This document shows, in pieces, positions 33,275-46,659 of a DNA stretch of 64,000 bases. Positions within the stretch are counted from its first letter, which is position 1, and every line of letters starts with the position of its first letter. Made by a program: the position numbers and the translations under genes. This DNA is from Phoebastria nigripes (lineage: Eukaryota; Chordata; Aves; Procellariiformes; Diomedeidae): assembly GCA_035582835.1 (NCBI GenBank), contig JAYKAV010000778.1, positions 3,263,860-3,327,859 on the forward strand, read 5' to 3'. The notes below the pieces were generated by a model, which saw only the letters and a list, made by a program, of their open reading frames with translations, did no database searches and was not told the DNA's origin.

Positions 33275-36200
33275 CTTGTAAACCATTATTAGACCTTCAG
33301 AAATCCATCTGCTTACACTCTTCGTATTTCTGTCATCTTACAGGGACTTTGGGATATTAAATGCATTGGTCTATGATAGCCTGGCAAAGAAAGGACTTAG
33401 CAACATTGCATAAAAATCAAGTGCCCTCAACTTCCCTAATATAAATTCACTATAGTCTACTAAATGTTCTGACTAACATTCATGCACTTTTGTTGAATTT
33501 ATAGATCACAAACACTGGAACAGACTTAATTAGAGATGTGACAGTCTGAACTATTATTGGGGTGTTAACACATACCAGTCCTGTAATATTAGTTTTCCAT
33601 AGAGGTTAAAGCTTAACAAACTTTATAATAAGAAAGGCTAACTGCATTTTTTGTGGTTTGCACCTCCATTGCCAGACAGGCTTCCAGATCACAGATCCGT
33701 AAGGCATGCTTTTTTATGCATGTAGCCCTTTCTTCTTCTGGTTATGCAGCCAAGCAAATGTTACATTCAAAGCACTGAACACACTTTCAAAAAACTACTG
33801 AATATCAGAGGGTGCTTCCTATATGAGCTCCTCAGAACTCCTCACAGGGAGGAGAGGAGTAGGACAAAAAGCACAGTACTCCTTTCTGCAGAGCTTGAGA
33901 TTCATGTGATAGAGAACTCACTCAAAAAGCAGATTTCCTACCACTATCCTGACACGCCCTCCCCGGTACCAGTATTCCTAAATTAAAATAATGCATGTAG
34001 TGGCACCCTAACACACAAGCTTTATTCCACTCAGGAGGAAATTTCATGTAACGATACTGTAGATTGTGTAATAAATGTTTCCTGAGAAGTCAAAATTATA
34101 AGGCTCCTTTTTTAAACATCTTAGAAGTATTGTGTTCTCAAAATACAGAGGATTAACTCTAAAGGACCCCAAACTTCGCTTCAGCAGCAGTTGCGCTTTA
34201 ACAGTGAGTTTCTTCCAAAGCTGCTACTTTCTTTGTAACTTCCTTCTTCTCATTTCCATCTACGTACTCTGCCCTTAATCCCTTCTACCTTTATCATTCC
34301 TCCTTGCCTCTGAGTTTGGGTTATCTCAAGATCCAGGTTATATGAAGACTTGGTTTAAAGCACTGGACCCTTTAAAAGGGGTTCAGATTTTTTGACGTGT
34401 GGGTTTTATGTGTGCAAGTATTGCAATTATCACAGTAAATGATCCTCTTAGAGTGAGGAGTGTCATGGTGACTGAGAAAAGTCAAAGTCCAGTTAACAGG
34501 CAAACAGTCCCATTTACTGATTTACAAGAAAATTACTTGAACGCTCTCACCGATTCATTTTGCACCCTAAATATTACTATGTTTTGAATAGTTTAAAGGG
34601 ACCATTTTTTCTCTAAAGTTGCTCATGAACTAATAGAAAACCCCACTTCAGTAAGTCTTACCTTAACTTTAGACCAGGTTCTTTCCAAAATGAACGTGCG
34701 TCCCGCTCTCAGGGGAATCTGACTTGTCAGACTTGATCTCGTTCCAGCATGGAGTCAGACCATGCCTGGGAAGTCCTCCCTGGTTCCACAAGACAGCCGC
34801 AAGCTGCAAAATCCTGGCTTCAGTAGTATTTTGGCAAGAAATTCGAGAAACCAAGCAAACTTTGTACAAGAAAGCTTTTCCATTTGAATCTTCAATATTA
34901 CTATTTAATTGCAAGTTTTCTGCCAAATGCTCTTTCATGCAAGTCCATTTGCATTTTCTGCTAGATATTGACCCAAAACATGAATAAGAATTTTCTAAGA
35001 AGGCTTCAGACATAAGAATGGTAGAAAACCAATGAATACTTTCAAAACTGTCCAGGAATAATTAATATAAACATAAGGAAGAAACAGCAAAATGCTCCAA
35101 TGTAAAACACTGACCACGAGCTGTATCAACCACATTCTGGATTTACAAGCAGGTATTGAACTGCAAAGAACATTAAANGCATTTCAGCTCTTATCTAGCT
35201 ACATGAAAAGAAAAAATGTTTATTCATGGTTTAATCCTTTATTTTGTCAATATTCTATATTTCTGAAATATAGAAGTATATAATACAGTCCATCAAGATG
35301 TAATTTTGATACTTAAGGTAACATCAAATCTCAGCTAATCGATGAAAAAAATCATCATCAGTGATGAAAATACTCATTGTTCAATGCATTGAAGACATAT
35401 CACTGAGAACAGATTATAGCATAGTGGTGTATACGTTACACTATTATAGAGTTCTACAATACTAGGCAAATTTATGAACAAGATAATTTTTACGGGCTAT
35501 ATTTAACATTTACTTCATCACTTATATTGTGCAATTTGGATATTTCATTAAATGCAAAGCATCAAGAAACTGCATGCACAGACATATGAGAGTATAAATA
35601 CATATGTACCTAAATCATTATCAATGTTTTATATTTTTACATTGTCAATTTTTACATTTTTATATTATCAATGTTTTACATTTACAGTACGAGAGAGAAC
35701 CAAGATGGCCTCTACTACTCGCTCCCTTTCCTTTTTTATTCTCTAACAGCGACATAAATGCATCTACAGCATCATTCATAATAATATGTTGCTCATATTG
35801 ACAGAAGAACATGCTTAGGTGGATTTCTTTCCCCTTGCCCTGGGACAAACAAAGGCAAGTTTCACTAACAAAGCAAAACCACCCAACTCACTGACCTAGC
35901 TTGGAAAGACCAACCGTCTAGGACAGAAAACTGCAGAGCAAAGCCCCACTCTTACCCTCGCTACGCAAGGCCATCCTAGGAGCTTTACATCAGAAGCTTT
36001 AAATTTGGTTAAAAAGGCTGATATGAAATTCTTATACTGTTCTGGTTCTGTGTTACACATAATATTATCATTATTATTTTCCAAGGGAAAACAACATTTG
36101 GGCAAACAATAAATAGTTCATAAAAAGTATATGAAAGTCACCAGTTTTCCTGAATATTAGGAAGGATCAATCCGTGTATTTACAAATGTCAATCATATAA

Positions 36201-38753
36201 ATTAACAGCCACTTAAAACAAAAAGCTAATGATACAACTCTTTAAAAGCAGACATGATAAAAAATATCCAAAATATTCAGTGAGCATTTACAAATGATAA
36301 CTGCTGAAAAACAGTGATCAGTACAAATATTCTTCACATACATGGAAAAGTCAATAAAGAAAATTACTCTTCAGAGTTATGGATGTGTTTCAGTCTTTGA
36401 AAGACTGTTGAAGTTCTGTTTAATAACTTTTTTTAAGATAAAACCAGAATCTGACATGAATACTGGATATTTTTTATAAAGTATCTAGGGATTTTGACTG
36501 ACACAATTTTTGACACTGATTTTAAGATTAATTTTTAGGTCCTGATTTTTAACAATTGCTAATCACATAACTTCTGTAAAGGAGGTCATAAGTTATTCTG
36601 AATTGAGTACACAGAAACCAAAGCATCTTTTTAAAAAAAATTATGTGGTCCATTATAATCCATTATTCAATTAGAGTGGGTTAGGCTGCTTTACTTTCAC
36701 AACCCACTAAATAAGAGGCACGCATTTTATTTCAGCGCCTACTACTTTTCCTTTTACTATTGTGAAATGAACATAACAGAAAGAAAACGTAACTTTTGTT
36801 TCAAAAGTTATTGATTACCATTTAAACATGGAAAAAATACAATTATTTTAAAAGTTACATTATCCTGCTCCTGTCTTTCCATAAGGAGTAACTGAATTGA
36901 GAGATAGTGACAAAATAAGTTCAAGTAATTGACAATTAAAATAGACAACTAAGGAAAGACCACTGTGCCCTGTCTCCTTCTGGTGGAACAAATGAATCAT
37001 GTGAACTCATCTGGAGAAAAGAGGATTGCTTTTTCTGTGTAAGGATAGGCTCAGTTGCAAGGTACTGGCCATTTTCTTTAAAATGTATTTAACCTTACGT
37101 ATATAGCAGCTGTACCAAATGACTCCGTGACGTGGCCTTTTTTTACATACGTGCACAATTAGACATTTTAATGTAAAATTCCCACAAAGTTTTGATATTG
37201 CTACTGTTGTTGTATTGTCAGAAAGACAATTGTTCTCTTACAGAACTCTAAAATCTGCACTCAGAGCAAAAGAGAGAATATGCAAAGCAACCTGCAAGAG
37301 ATACACTAAGCTGGATTTGATTTATTTTGGGAGTTAGACAATCAGATAAAGTATTTGGGATCAGACTAAGTACCTTCTTCAAGAAGCCTGCGCAGTATGC
37401 ACTTTCATTCGTATCTGCAAGCATTATAAAATGGCATCTGACAAGCATTAGACTCCATTTTTCATAAATATTATTGATAGCTTCTTTCTTGAATGATTAC
37501 TTCCTGTGAACCTCGAGTGAATGAAAATGACGAGACTTGCAGATAAGTCATGACTGAAATTTTTCATGAGACTTACATAAAACAGGTGCTTAGCAGTGAA
37601 AAGATACATTTAATAGAAGTTATAGGACTATTTCTTCATTCACAACATGCTGTGAGACCTTGTACTTCACCAGAAACCGCTGAAGCTCTGGCAGTCTGCA
37701 CCACCAGTGGCCGTACTCTTTAGGCACCAGCTGAGCAAGCACTTTCCTGTTCAGTAATGCACTGACCTGCACATTTGACTGTCAGTGGTGAACTGGGAAA
37801 AAATGCCATGCAATTTCCTTCCATGATTTTAGTAACTTGCCAGATTCCTGTATATTAAATACTGTCAATCACAATTGTCTGTTTTCAAGTCTATTTTTTA
37901 CACTATGGATTCCTAAAGTTTAATGAGGATTCCCTAATAAGATATCAAAGACTGACTCACAAATCTGCTTGTCCTAGAGGAAAAAAATAATCAAATGTCA
38001 TGGTTTTCTTTCTTCTCCTCATATTTCACCATAGGTTGAAAATAATCAAGGTGTATAACTCAGCACATGACAGAAAAAACTCAAGTTGTAAATAGCGGGA
38101 AACAATATTTCACAAACATGTCCATATCCCTCTTTAGAAATCGTAAGTAAACAGGGCATTATCCAGTTTTTTTAGTTTTTCAGAGACTAATGAGTTTGAA
38201 CCAAATACTTAAGTCAGGTCAAAAGCTTAAACATTTGTTAGAAAAAGTGGGCTTTTTTTGATCCAACATCAATTTTTGCAAGAATTTTGTAAGGCTAATA
38301 GATGGGTTTATGCCACTGAATTCCTTTAAGAACTGATTCTAATCCACCTACAGAAAGTCATACATTAACTCATGGCAAAACGTATTTAACACAAACATGG
38401 TTTTTAGACTTGAGAAATACATATTTTTAAATTGATCTTCCATGATCAAATACCAACCTAAAAAAAAAAACCAAACATCAAAAGTTATAGTTCTTCAAAT
38501 GGATTTCTACAGTTCTATCCTTTGGCAAACCAGGTTTTTGGTAGCTTTTCTTGTTTTGGCTCAAAATATCTGCCAAACTTGGTGAAATAGTGCACAACAT
38601 CATCAGGATAAAGCTGTTCACTTTGCAGGCCTCAATCGCAAACCATTAACATCAGTGAAAGGTTTTTATTGATTGCAGCGGATGGCAGAACAAGCCGTAC
38701 CCAGGATTTGTTGCAAATTGCATTTGATGTGCTATGGCTTTTTCCCTTTAGAT

Positions 38754-38805
38754 ACTTGTGTGATCATAGAAAGTTGTGATCATGACTTGTGAGTCATAGA
38801 AAGTT
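38754..38805. repeat. Tandem duplication, 31-bp period
   Basis: ACTTGTG...TCATAGAAAGTT occurs at 38754-38775 and, with small differences, at 38785-38805. It is a local duplication with no wider repeat recognised. Confidence 0.75.
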
Positions 38806-41066
38806 TAGCTTAATTTGTTACTGATTTAGAAGTAGATTTTTTCAAAGAATTGCCTAAATAGAGTTTCTTTGATATCCAACCAGTTCTAAGAATCAAAATT
38901 TTCTCTGTTTTTGTTTCTTTTTCAGTTCATCAGATCTCTCTCAGGGCTTCACAGAATGATGCTTAGTAGAAGCTTGAGAGAATCCAAAGGTCCTGTACTG
39001 CTGAGAGATAAGATAAATTAAGGAATGCATTCATGACCTTCGTTGTTTCAAGTTACTAGGAAAAGTTAGTGAATTAAAGTTAAGCATTATATACTCCCAA
39101 TATATACAGATAATCCTATCGTGAAAGGTTGACCAACTGCGTTTTGTATCTATATACAGTAACACCTATGAGACAGGCATGCCTACAGGTGAAGAGCAAT
39201 CAGGACTAATGAGCAGAGCAGACAGAAGTTTTCCTTCAGTTGGTCTCATTACCGACTGATATAGATACCACCATATTTCCTTGTCGCTTCCAAAGCCAAA
39301 ATGTTAGCAAGAAGTTGCTTACAGAAAATGATTTTTAGCTTTCCCAGTGAATAAGTTAATTGCCCTCACACTTTAAAAAGTAATGGGAAATGGGCGAGGT
39401 TATTTTGGATCCTGCTGTTGCCTGCATAAACGTGATACTATTAGTGGTAGATACAGGCAACAGCATATTGTATCTTGTGGCGCCAAGGCTTTGCAGTAAC
39501 AAGCAATTACACGTTCCTGTCCGCTTTGCACCTGTGATAACACCACTTCCAAAGCTATTAAATATGCATCTGTGTCCAGAGTGAGTCCTGCTTGCTTGGA
39601 TATGATAGATGAGAGCTGAAGTCTTTATTTTTTTTCCTCTTTGGTTGACAGTGATATTCTAAGTAGCTATTTCTCTTGCTCATATCTCATCATAAGGATT
39701 GTTTTTCTCAAGCTGAACTCAGTAAGGCTTTATTGGCCTGAAAATACTCTCACTAGTGATGCCAAAATGAATTCTTAACATCCAGATTCTCATAGACATC
39801 AAGGGTGGGAGTCACACGTGAAAAGGCAACACGCTTTTTGGGGTAGTCTACAGGGGACATACCCAGGTGGACTTGTAATTTTCCATACTTGCATCCAAAA
39901 CCAAAAGAGTTTATGGCTATGGTGTACTATTGCTTTACTTTCTCTTCACCTGGAAGTTTTAGGAAGGAAGAATCATTTTTACTTTGTAAACTTTACGTTG
40001 GATTTTCCAGTCCTAATCTTATCTTGCCTGAATTTCCCTTTACTGGGCTGAAATTTCAGGGTACGATGCCTGAAAGAGTTCCTCCTGCACTGTTAATCTG
40101 CCAAATACTCTTTCCAGGGCCACACAGAGAACAAACTAAAAGTAAATCCTCATGGGGGTCACGTCCCCTCCTCCCACCTCCTGGATTTTTGCTGTTATTT
40201 ATTTCTGATTTACTCATCCAAGTTTTTTCTCGACTTAAATTAAACTGGCTGCTCTACAATTTTATTGTGTTTCTTATTTACATCTCCCACCCACTAAGCA
40301 ATATTCCCTGACAAGTCAGAAGACAAATAAGCTGTCTGTTCTGCTGTCTCTTTGCATTTTTTTTACCTTTTGTATCTCTTCTTTTCCTCATATTTTTAAG
40401 TATTTCAGCAGCCTCTCTAGCTAGGTTTGTACTTTCTGTCCACTTCAGCCCAGATAAAATATTTTGGTTGCGTTTTACACGCAAAATACATAAATGCTAC
40501 TTGAAGGTAGTATTTCCAGAAGACTACCTTTTTAAAAAAAATTGTTTATTATGAAAAACAATTTTTTCTAGAAAATATTTTATCTATCATTATAATACTA
40601 TTTGCTAATTCAGGCTAAATTCATCAATACCTTTGGTTTGGAACAATTTTCAAATGGAAAGGGAAAAACTGGAATGCTGTGGCTGCTTCTTATCATACCG
40701 CTCTCTGATCAGAGCACTTAATGCCAAACACATCAGAAATCTGAATCGCAGTTCTCAGCCTGTGAGAATTTTTACCTACCGTCTTCCACCTGCCACTGAA
40801 GCGTGCCTCTCATCAGACCGGTGGGCACTCTAAGGCATCGTATTGGAGCTCTTTTACTTCTTTTTCAAAACTTAAATACCCACTGAACACAGATCAGTAA
40901 TCTGAAGTTCTTAGTTTAAGAGGGACAGCAATAGCAATTGGTTCCCACAAAACTTTGGGAAGTTTGCCACTTCAGTTCTTTAACTTTTTTTCACATCTGA
41001 AAATAAAACATTTCTGTTAGACCAAAAATAACAACATACTAGATGACAAAATAATTTTAACGAAGG

Positions 41067-41168
41067 TTTGTATTTTCCCTTCAGTGAAACAGAAAAATAA
41101 CAAAACCCAGAAAAAAGTATTAAGACTTCTATTTTCCTTCAGTGAAATGGAAAATAATAACAAAAACC
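41067..41168. repeat. Diverged tandem duplication, about 60-bp period
   Basis: A ~42-bp unit at 41067-41108 recurs at 41127-41168 with several differences. Shared words include CTTCAGTGAAA and ATAACAAAA. Two copies only; no known element. Confidence 0.75.
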
Positions 41169-42422
41169 ACTGTCTCCGAGTCATACTCAATTAAAATGCT
41201 TTAAGTTTTGAGTTTAGTAGCCAAAGGAATAAATCACTTCTGAGCAGCACTAGATAGTAGCAGGAGAAATGTTATGGTACCCTTAATTCTCCAATGTCAG
41301 CCATCTTGATTATTTTCTTTTTGCACATGCTTTAACATTTAAACATATACTTTTGTGTTTAAAAACACCTTTGTATTTGATTTTTTTTAAAAAATCATAG
41401 CTGGAAGTTTTGAGAACACACAAATAAACAGAATTTTGAATAACAGAACATTTCTGCATACATGTTCATTCCATCTTTTATGTTTGCCTAATATAAACAC
41501 TGTTTCTGTTTCTTCCAAGGATATCCACTGTGGGCACGTGCGCCTGCACACACACAGATTTTGTGTTGACAAGGTCTATACAAAACAGATAGAGGGGTTT
41601 GCCAAAGGTTAAATATTTCTCATTAGGTTCCACCTCTGCTATTGATCTGGAGATTTATGGCTAAAATTGAGTAAATTATGTGACCTTGAACTAGAGCTCC
41701 TTGGATTTAAAATGTGACTTGATTCAGCCCTATTTTATATATTATTTACTTAAGCATACATCTTGACTTCTAAACACATGACTTCCCCTGTCTTTTGAGG
41801 GAGAGAGAAAAATGGAAACATGATGATTAAAGCTGAAAACTTTCAGCACTTTCTGTCATCCATTTTGAGATCGGTCCTAGACATTTTGGCCTGAAGTTTT
41901 TTTAATGCTTTCACAGTTGCGTAGAGGTGCCTGTAGACACTTAGATATTCAACGGCTCTTCTTATACAATACAGTAGGAGTCTGGCAATTCTCCTGCTGA
42001 GGTGCTTATTCCCATAATGTGGTGAGCCACTCTGAAAAATCTCAGTGGCCCATAGCTACATTTTTAAGCAAATATATTGTTTTGATTAAAGACAGTTAAT
42101 ATTTTAGAAAAAGAAAAAAAGAAAATTCCTATGGTGCCATTGCAAGTTGCTTTATAACCACTTAACTGTGTAGGGTAATACTATATGATGTGATCATGTA
42201 TGAGGGGAGAAAGATCAGAAAATATAGCGTTTGCTTTTAGGAGACTGGCTCAACCCAAAATCTCAGCCGTAAACACTTAAATGCTGCCAAAGGGCTTCAG
42301 ACCAGGACACTAACAGTTCATCTGTCCCTGATTATGACTGCAAACAAGGAGATCATTTGGTCTCAGCAATGCGATACAGATTTCCCCAGGCATCAGGACT
42401 GACCCCAACTCACAGCTCCTAC

Positions 42423-42537
42423 CAAGCCTGCCGGCAGCGATGGCTTCCAGTGGAGCTTGGATCAGGCGCTCAGGTGAAAAGCTCTTGAGCTGCTGCTTGG
42501 CCTCTTGAGCCATCCAATCCACCAGCCCAGGGTTTCT
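42423..42537 (-). CDS. Candidate internal coding exon, product not recognised
   Basis: This 115-nt minus-strand segment is the most coding-like part of the window. It is preceded by a pyrimidine-rich acceptor (TTTCCTTCTGTTTCAG) and followed by the donor TTG|GTAGGA, which is usable but not ideal. One frame is open from the acceptor and includes LVDWMAQEAKQQLKSFSPER; the 38 complete codons start in phase 0 and leave one extra base. Codon use looks genic: CTG, GTG, CAG, AAG, GAG, ATC and GCC dominate, and 24 of 38 third positions are G or C in a region that is clearly AT-rich. The peptide suggests an amphipathic helix. I do not recognise the family. The open frame runs on past the donor to a stop at 42310, so a pseudogene fragment or unspliced frame remains possible. 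No neighbouring exon of the same gene could be established. Confidence 0.4.
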
Positions 42538-43710
42538 CTGAAACAGAAGGAAACACATACACTGCTAAAACCCATGTGTATACAGGAACTGTCTGGCTGA
42601 AAAATTAAAAATGTATGATGCTGCATTCTCCAGAAGACTTGAAAATAAAGTGTTGTAATAATGAAATATTAATATTTAAAGTAGAGAACTACAACCTCAA
42701 AACGTAATATATCAAGCTACAATTTAGTCACTAACAATTTGTATTCTGCACTTTTGGACTGAACGTGCTGACATACAAAAAGGGAAACAGGTAAGGACTT
42801 TATTTTTACTTCCCCATATCCAAAATAAAATTAATTAAAGTTTGATTTGTCTATGACAAAGGCTGATTTTTTAACTGTTACTGTTCACCTTGAGTGCAAA
42901 ACTTACTTATCATATAAAGCAAGCTTAAACAGTTATGCTCACAGAAACTTTTAAAATAAAACAAAAAAGAAATTAGGCCTGGTTTCTTTGGAAAGATATT
43001 CAGGTGCTGTTGTATTTTATGTGGCATTCATAGGATTTCAAAAGATACCTCCTCACTTATGTGTGTTATCTCTTAACTCAGGACAATACAGTTTTATAGA
43101 TAGCAAAAGCTATGGAAGGAGTGACACAGCACAGAGCTCTGGTTAGAAGAATGAGAGCTGGAGGCAATTCTCTTACTTTTCTGTGTACAGGCCAGTGCCT
43201 CTGCTCATGCAGATAGAGGAAATTAATCCAGCGGATCCTCAGAAGCAGTATTAAGGTTTGGTTTTCACATAAGAGAGGATTATTGTCAATTTAAATAATT
43301 TTACGTTTCAGACTTATCTCAGCAGTGTGATTCCTTGCAAGTTTCCACCTCCCAGCAATATGGAATGAGAGGATAAGACAAAGGCAACTGCTGCAGCCAC
43401 CCAAAACACAGCATACTAACAACAGTGAAGAAGAGCTAATTCAAAGAGTGGGATGGTGAGCAGGGTAACCAAGGGAAGGGGAATTTCTGTCTTAAAAAAA
43501 ATTTCTTGCATAATATGATCTGAATGGAAAAGAAAAAACAACCTCCAAATGACTTGGCAGTTTAGCCATCAGATTTGACAACAAGTGCATGGAAATTTCA
43601 CAGCAACTTGAGATAACAGCAACTAGAGCATCTTGTGGCTCTTAGTAATAACACGTGGATTAGACACATCAAATACTCTTTCGCTGAGTTGGTAGTTTTA
43701 ATTGTTCTGG

Positions 43711-43734
43711 TTTGGGCTTCTAGGGAAGCCCAAA
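43711..43734. repeat. Perfect 10-bp inverted repeat with TAGG loop
   Basis: TTTGGGCTTC, loop TAGG, then GAAGCCCAAA. Immediately downstream is a G-rich run (about 43737-43752) with blocks of five and seven G. Confidence 0.9.
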
Positions 43735-44068
43735 AGGCGGGGGATGGGGGGGAAGTCTCATAGTACAGATATACCAAACCAATAGACATGAAAACCAAGC
43801 AAAGTGAGGCTCTGAGGAAAATGTACGAGCAGAACATTAGCAGAATGACAGTCTCAGAACATTGTATATTATAGAAGCCGGAAAGTTCGAGTAATGAGGA
43901 AGCTATACCCACCAAGATATAAAGTGGCAAAAGTGATAAGGCTAATGGAGGATAGCAATAGGATTAGACAAAAGAGACCAGGATTAAGATTTGGAGTGAG
44001 AGACAGATACAGCCTAACTCAGCACAGCAGTGATAAAATCATCATCATAGAGGAAAAGAAGTGTCTGG

Positions 44069-44071
<3 letters not shown>

Positions 44072-44146
<75 letters not shown>

Positions 44147-44217
44147 AACAAAAAACCAACCAAAAAAAAAACCAACCCACAAAAAAACCCCCAACAAAAA
44201 CAACAAAACAAAACAAC
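44072..44217. repeat. A73 tract continuing into an A/C-rich tract
   Basis: Seventy-three uninterrupted A residues pass into some 70 bp of A runs broken by CC, CCC and C. A further AAAC-type stretch follows at 44243-44266. The frames reported over it on both strands are poly-Lys or poly-Phe artefacts. No retrotransposed body was recognised on either side. Confidence 0.95.
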
Positions 44218-44677
44218 TAGAAGTGTCAGAAATATGCACCCTGAAACAAACAAACAAAAAAAAAAAGCGGGAGGGGAAAATATATAGAATACTTCAAATG
44301 CAGCCTTTTGGAAGGTAATAGCTGTTGTTAGAACTGTCAGCTATAAACCAGTCAAAAGACAGATGTACTTGAAATGTCTTGTCCAATAAAGATCCCAAAT
44401 GTCACTCAAAACGATCAGACTATTTATTACAGAATTTGTAATGGAAACATGAAAGAAAGCATGGAACGATACAACAGAGACAGATGGACTGTTTGCTACA
44501 TATGTCATTTAATATCAATCAGTGACTAGAATTTATTAACACAGTTGCTGCTTTAATGGATTGAACAAGCTTAAAAACATTCGAAGTGCTAGATGGTAGG
44601 TGATAATTAAAATGCAAGACACACGGCTTCAAAAAGTGTAATAGTCTCCTGATAATATCTAGTATAATTTATTTATT

Positions 44678-44723
44678 AAAAAAAAAACCCAACAAACAAA
44701 CAAAAAAACCCCCCACAACCAAC
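44678..44723. repeat. A/C-rich low-complexity tract
   Basis: A10, CCC, AAC and AAAC units, then A7 and CCCCCC. The pattern matches the tracts listed elsewhere and lies on the same strand as most of them. Confidence 0.88.
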
Positions 44724-46659
44724 ACTCACTTGGTTTTTGAAGAATTAAGGTTGTTTCACTACCAGTATCCACTGGCAGATGAACTGAACATTGGCATTAT
44801 ATTGATAGTACTGTTTTCTGCTTTTTCTTCACCCAACTCTGCTTGTTCCCTTAACTTTTAAGCACGCTCCTTGCAAGATACCTGATGGAAGCAGGACAGA
44901 ACGACTACCAGCAGTACAGACAGAGGAGAGCCCTTAGAGAGGAAACACCAAGCTGCTGGAGATATCCCAGCTACTGTGGTTTTTCCCAAACACTAACTAC
45001 CACGTTTTTATCTTTCCATTTGTGTAGCCTACAAGTTATTTCTCAAAGCAACTCTAATTCTCTGTATTATATTTATATATAATGCTTGTAGGAGAAATTC
45101 ACGGAACGGTATTTATTACACTGAAAAAGACTGGAGACCTTTTCTCATTCCCTCCACTGGCATAGTCCTTCACCCAGTTTAGAGCTGCCAGCTCTGGTGA
45201 GTACTCCTTTTTGGCATTTTCAAAGAGTTATCTGTAAGCCAAGTTATTTATGTAAAAGTACTTTTCTAGGAAAAAAACATATGAAAAACATTCAGAAAAA
45301 AATACAATGACCTCACTGTATACATTTAATTTCTAGGCTATTCCAAAATATGAAATCTGAATACAAGTATCCATTTTTACCATAGATGATGAAGAAAAAT
45401 ATATTCATACATGATATATTTTTGTAACTGTTTAAGTTACTTGAAAATACTATGAAAATCCCATTTGGCAATTGAATCAGAGCCCAAATTTCCCTGAAAA
45501 GCTCATATTTTCATAAACGTCCAGTGGCAGAAATTCCAATTATTTTAGTAATGAACCCAAAGATAGTTTGGTGTCCAGAGACAATTCCCTTACACTGCTT
45601 TGCAAATTCCAGCTCTATTCGCTAGGTTAGTCCCATGTTTTAAGATGAAATTTATTCCTGGTTCATATTTGTATTAGTCTTCCATCTTCCCAGGTACAAC
45701 AGTAGGAAATATCATTCATATACCATGATTATGAAATTAATTGCATGAATAAAACAACACAAATATCGATCACACTTTCACTTTGGGGTCACACTAGCAT
45801 TATCTTAACACTGAGTCATGTTTTTTTGACAACAGAGAGAAAATATTCCATAAAAAAGAGAAAAAAGAGGCCTTTTTCCACCCTGCTACTTCCCCCAGTA
45901 TTCATAGGCTTCTAATGAATCCTTTCGAGCAATGTTTCTATATCGATACCCTTAAAAACTAAAAAGTGGAAAACAAATCATTTCAAACACATATTCCAGC
46001 AGGATGCTTGAGAAAGAAAAATCTAAAACCTTTGTAATTTTCCACAAGAAGATATTTTTGTATCGTACTGATGCTTGTCAGAACATTTAATTTTGCGATG
46101 TCCGTAAAATCTTTTAATCAGCCAACTTCTGTGTACACAACTAAATCTGCCCGACAGACACACTAACCTGATGCGTATCTTTGAAAAACGTGTGTGTTGG
46201 GGGGGTTATATATGCACATATACATAGAAATCTTCCACTTCACACAAACTGAGGATCTGGCCTTTTCTTCAAGCCCAGTTGCTTAGCAACTCATGGATAG
46301 TTTTTTTAGAAAATTTTTAGAAAATAAGGCCTAGTTGGTTAACAACAGAGTTTTAAGGTTTTAAATTGTGGGTTTTTTTAGTAGCTGAGACTCAGTAACA
46401 TAAATCTTAAGGAGAAAATCATACTCTCACTGAAGATTTTTCACTCATTTTAGAAGGTAGGATTTCCTGGTTGTTGCCTTTCCTGTTTCTTTTTGTTTTA
46501 AAGCCAATATTGATCACTATCTAGTGCTGTTTCCCCGACTCTCCCCAGCTCTTCCCCTGAGCGCGAAAGGTGCTGAACGTGTTCACGGGCTTCAATTACT
46601 CCTTCTCTGAAAATGATCCTTTCACAAGTACTTATGAGAAATGACAAATGACGTTCATA

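Larger units (their letters stand above)
28361..42422. other. No gene seen; AT-rich DNA with A tracts
   Basis: This 14-kb stretch holds the A38 and A34 tracts, two small tandem duplications and only chance frames, the longest being 140 codons at 39889-40311 and 125 codons at 31225-31602, neither with protein features. About 30.4-30.8 kb is free of simple repeats and frames and could be conserved noncoding DNA; this cannot be judged without alignment. Confidence 0.65.

Noticed and set aside
42728..42790. 63-nt plus segment ending at ACAG|GTAAGG
   Set aside because: The only in-frame acceptor lacks a pyrimidine tract; a stop lies directly upstream in frame.
44014..44318. Three frames of 70-85 codons on both strands
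   Set aside because: They are poly-Phe or poly-Lys translations of the A73 tract and its A/C extension.
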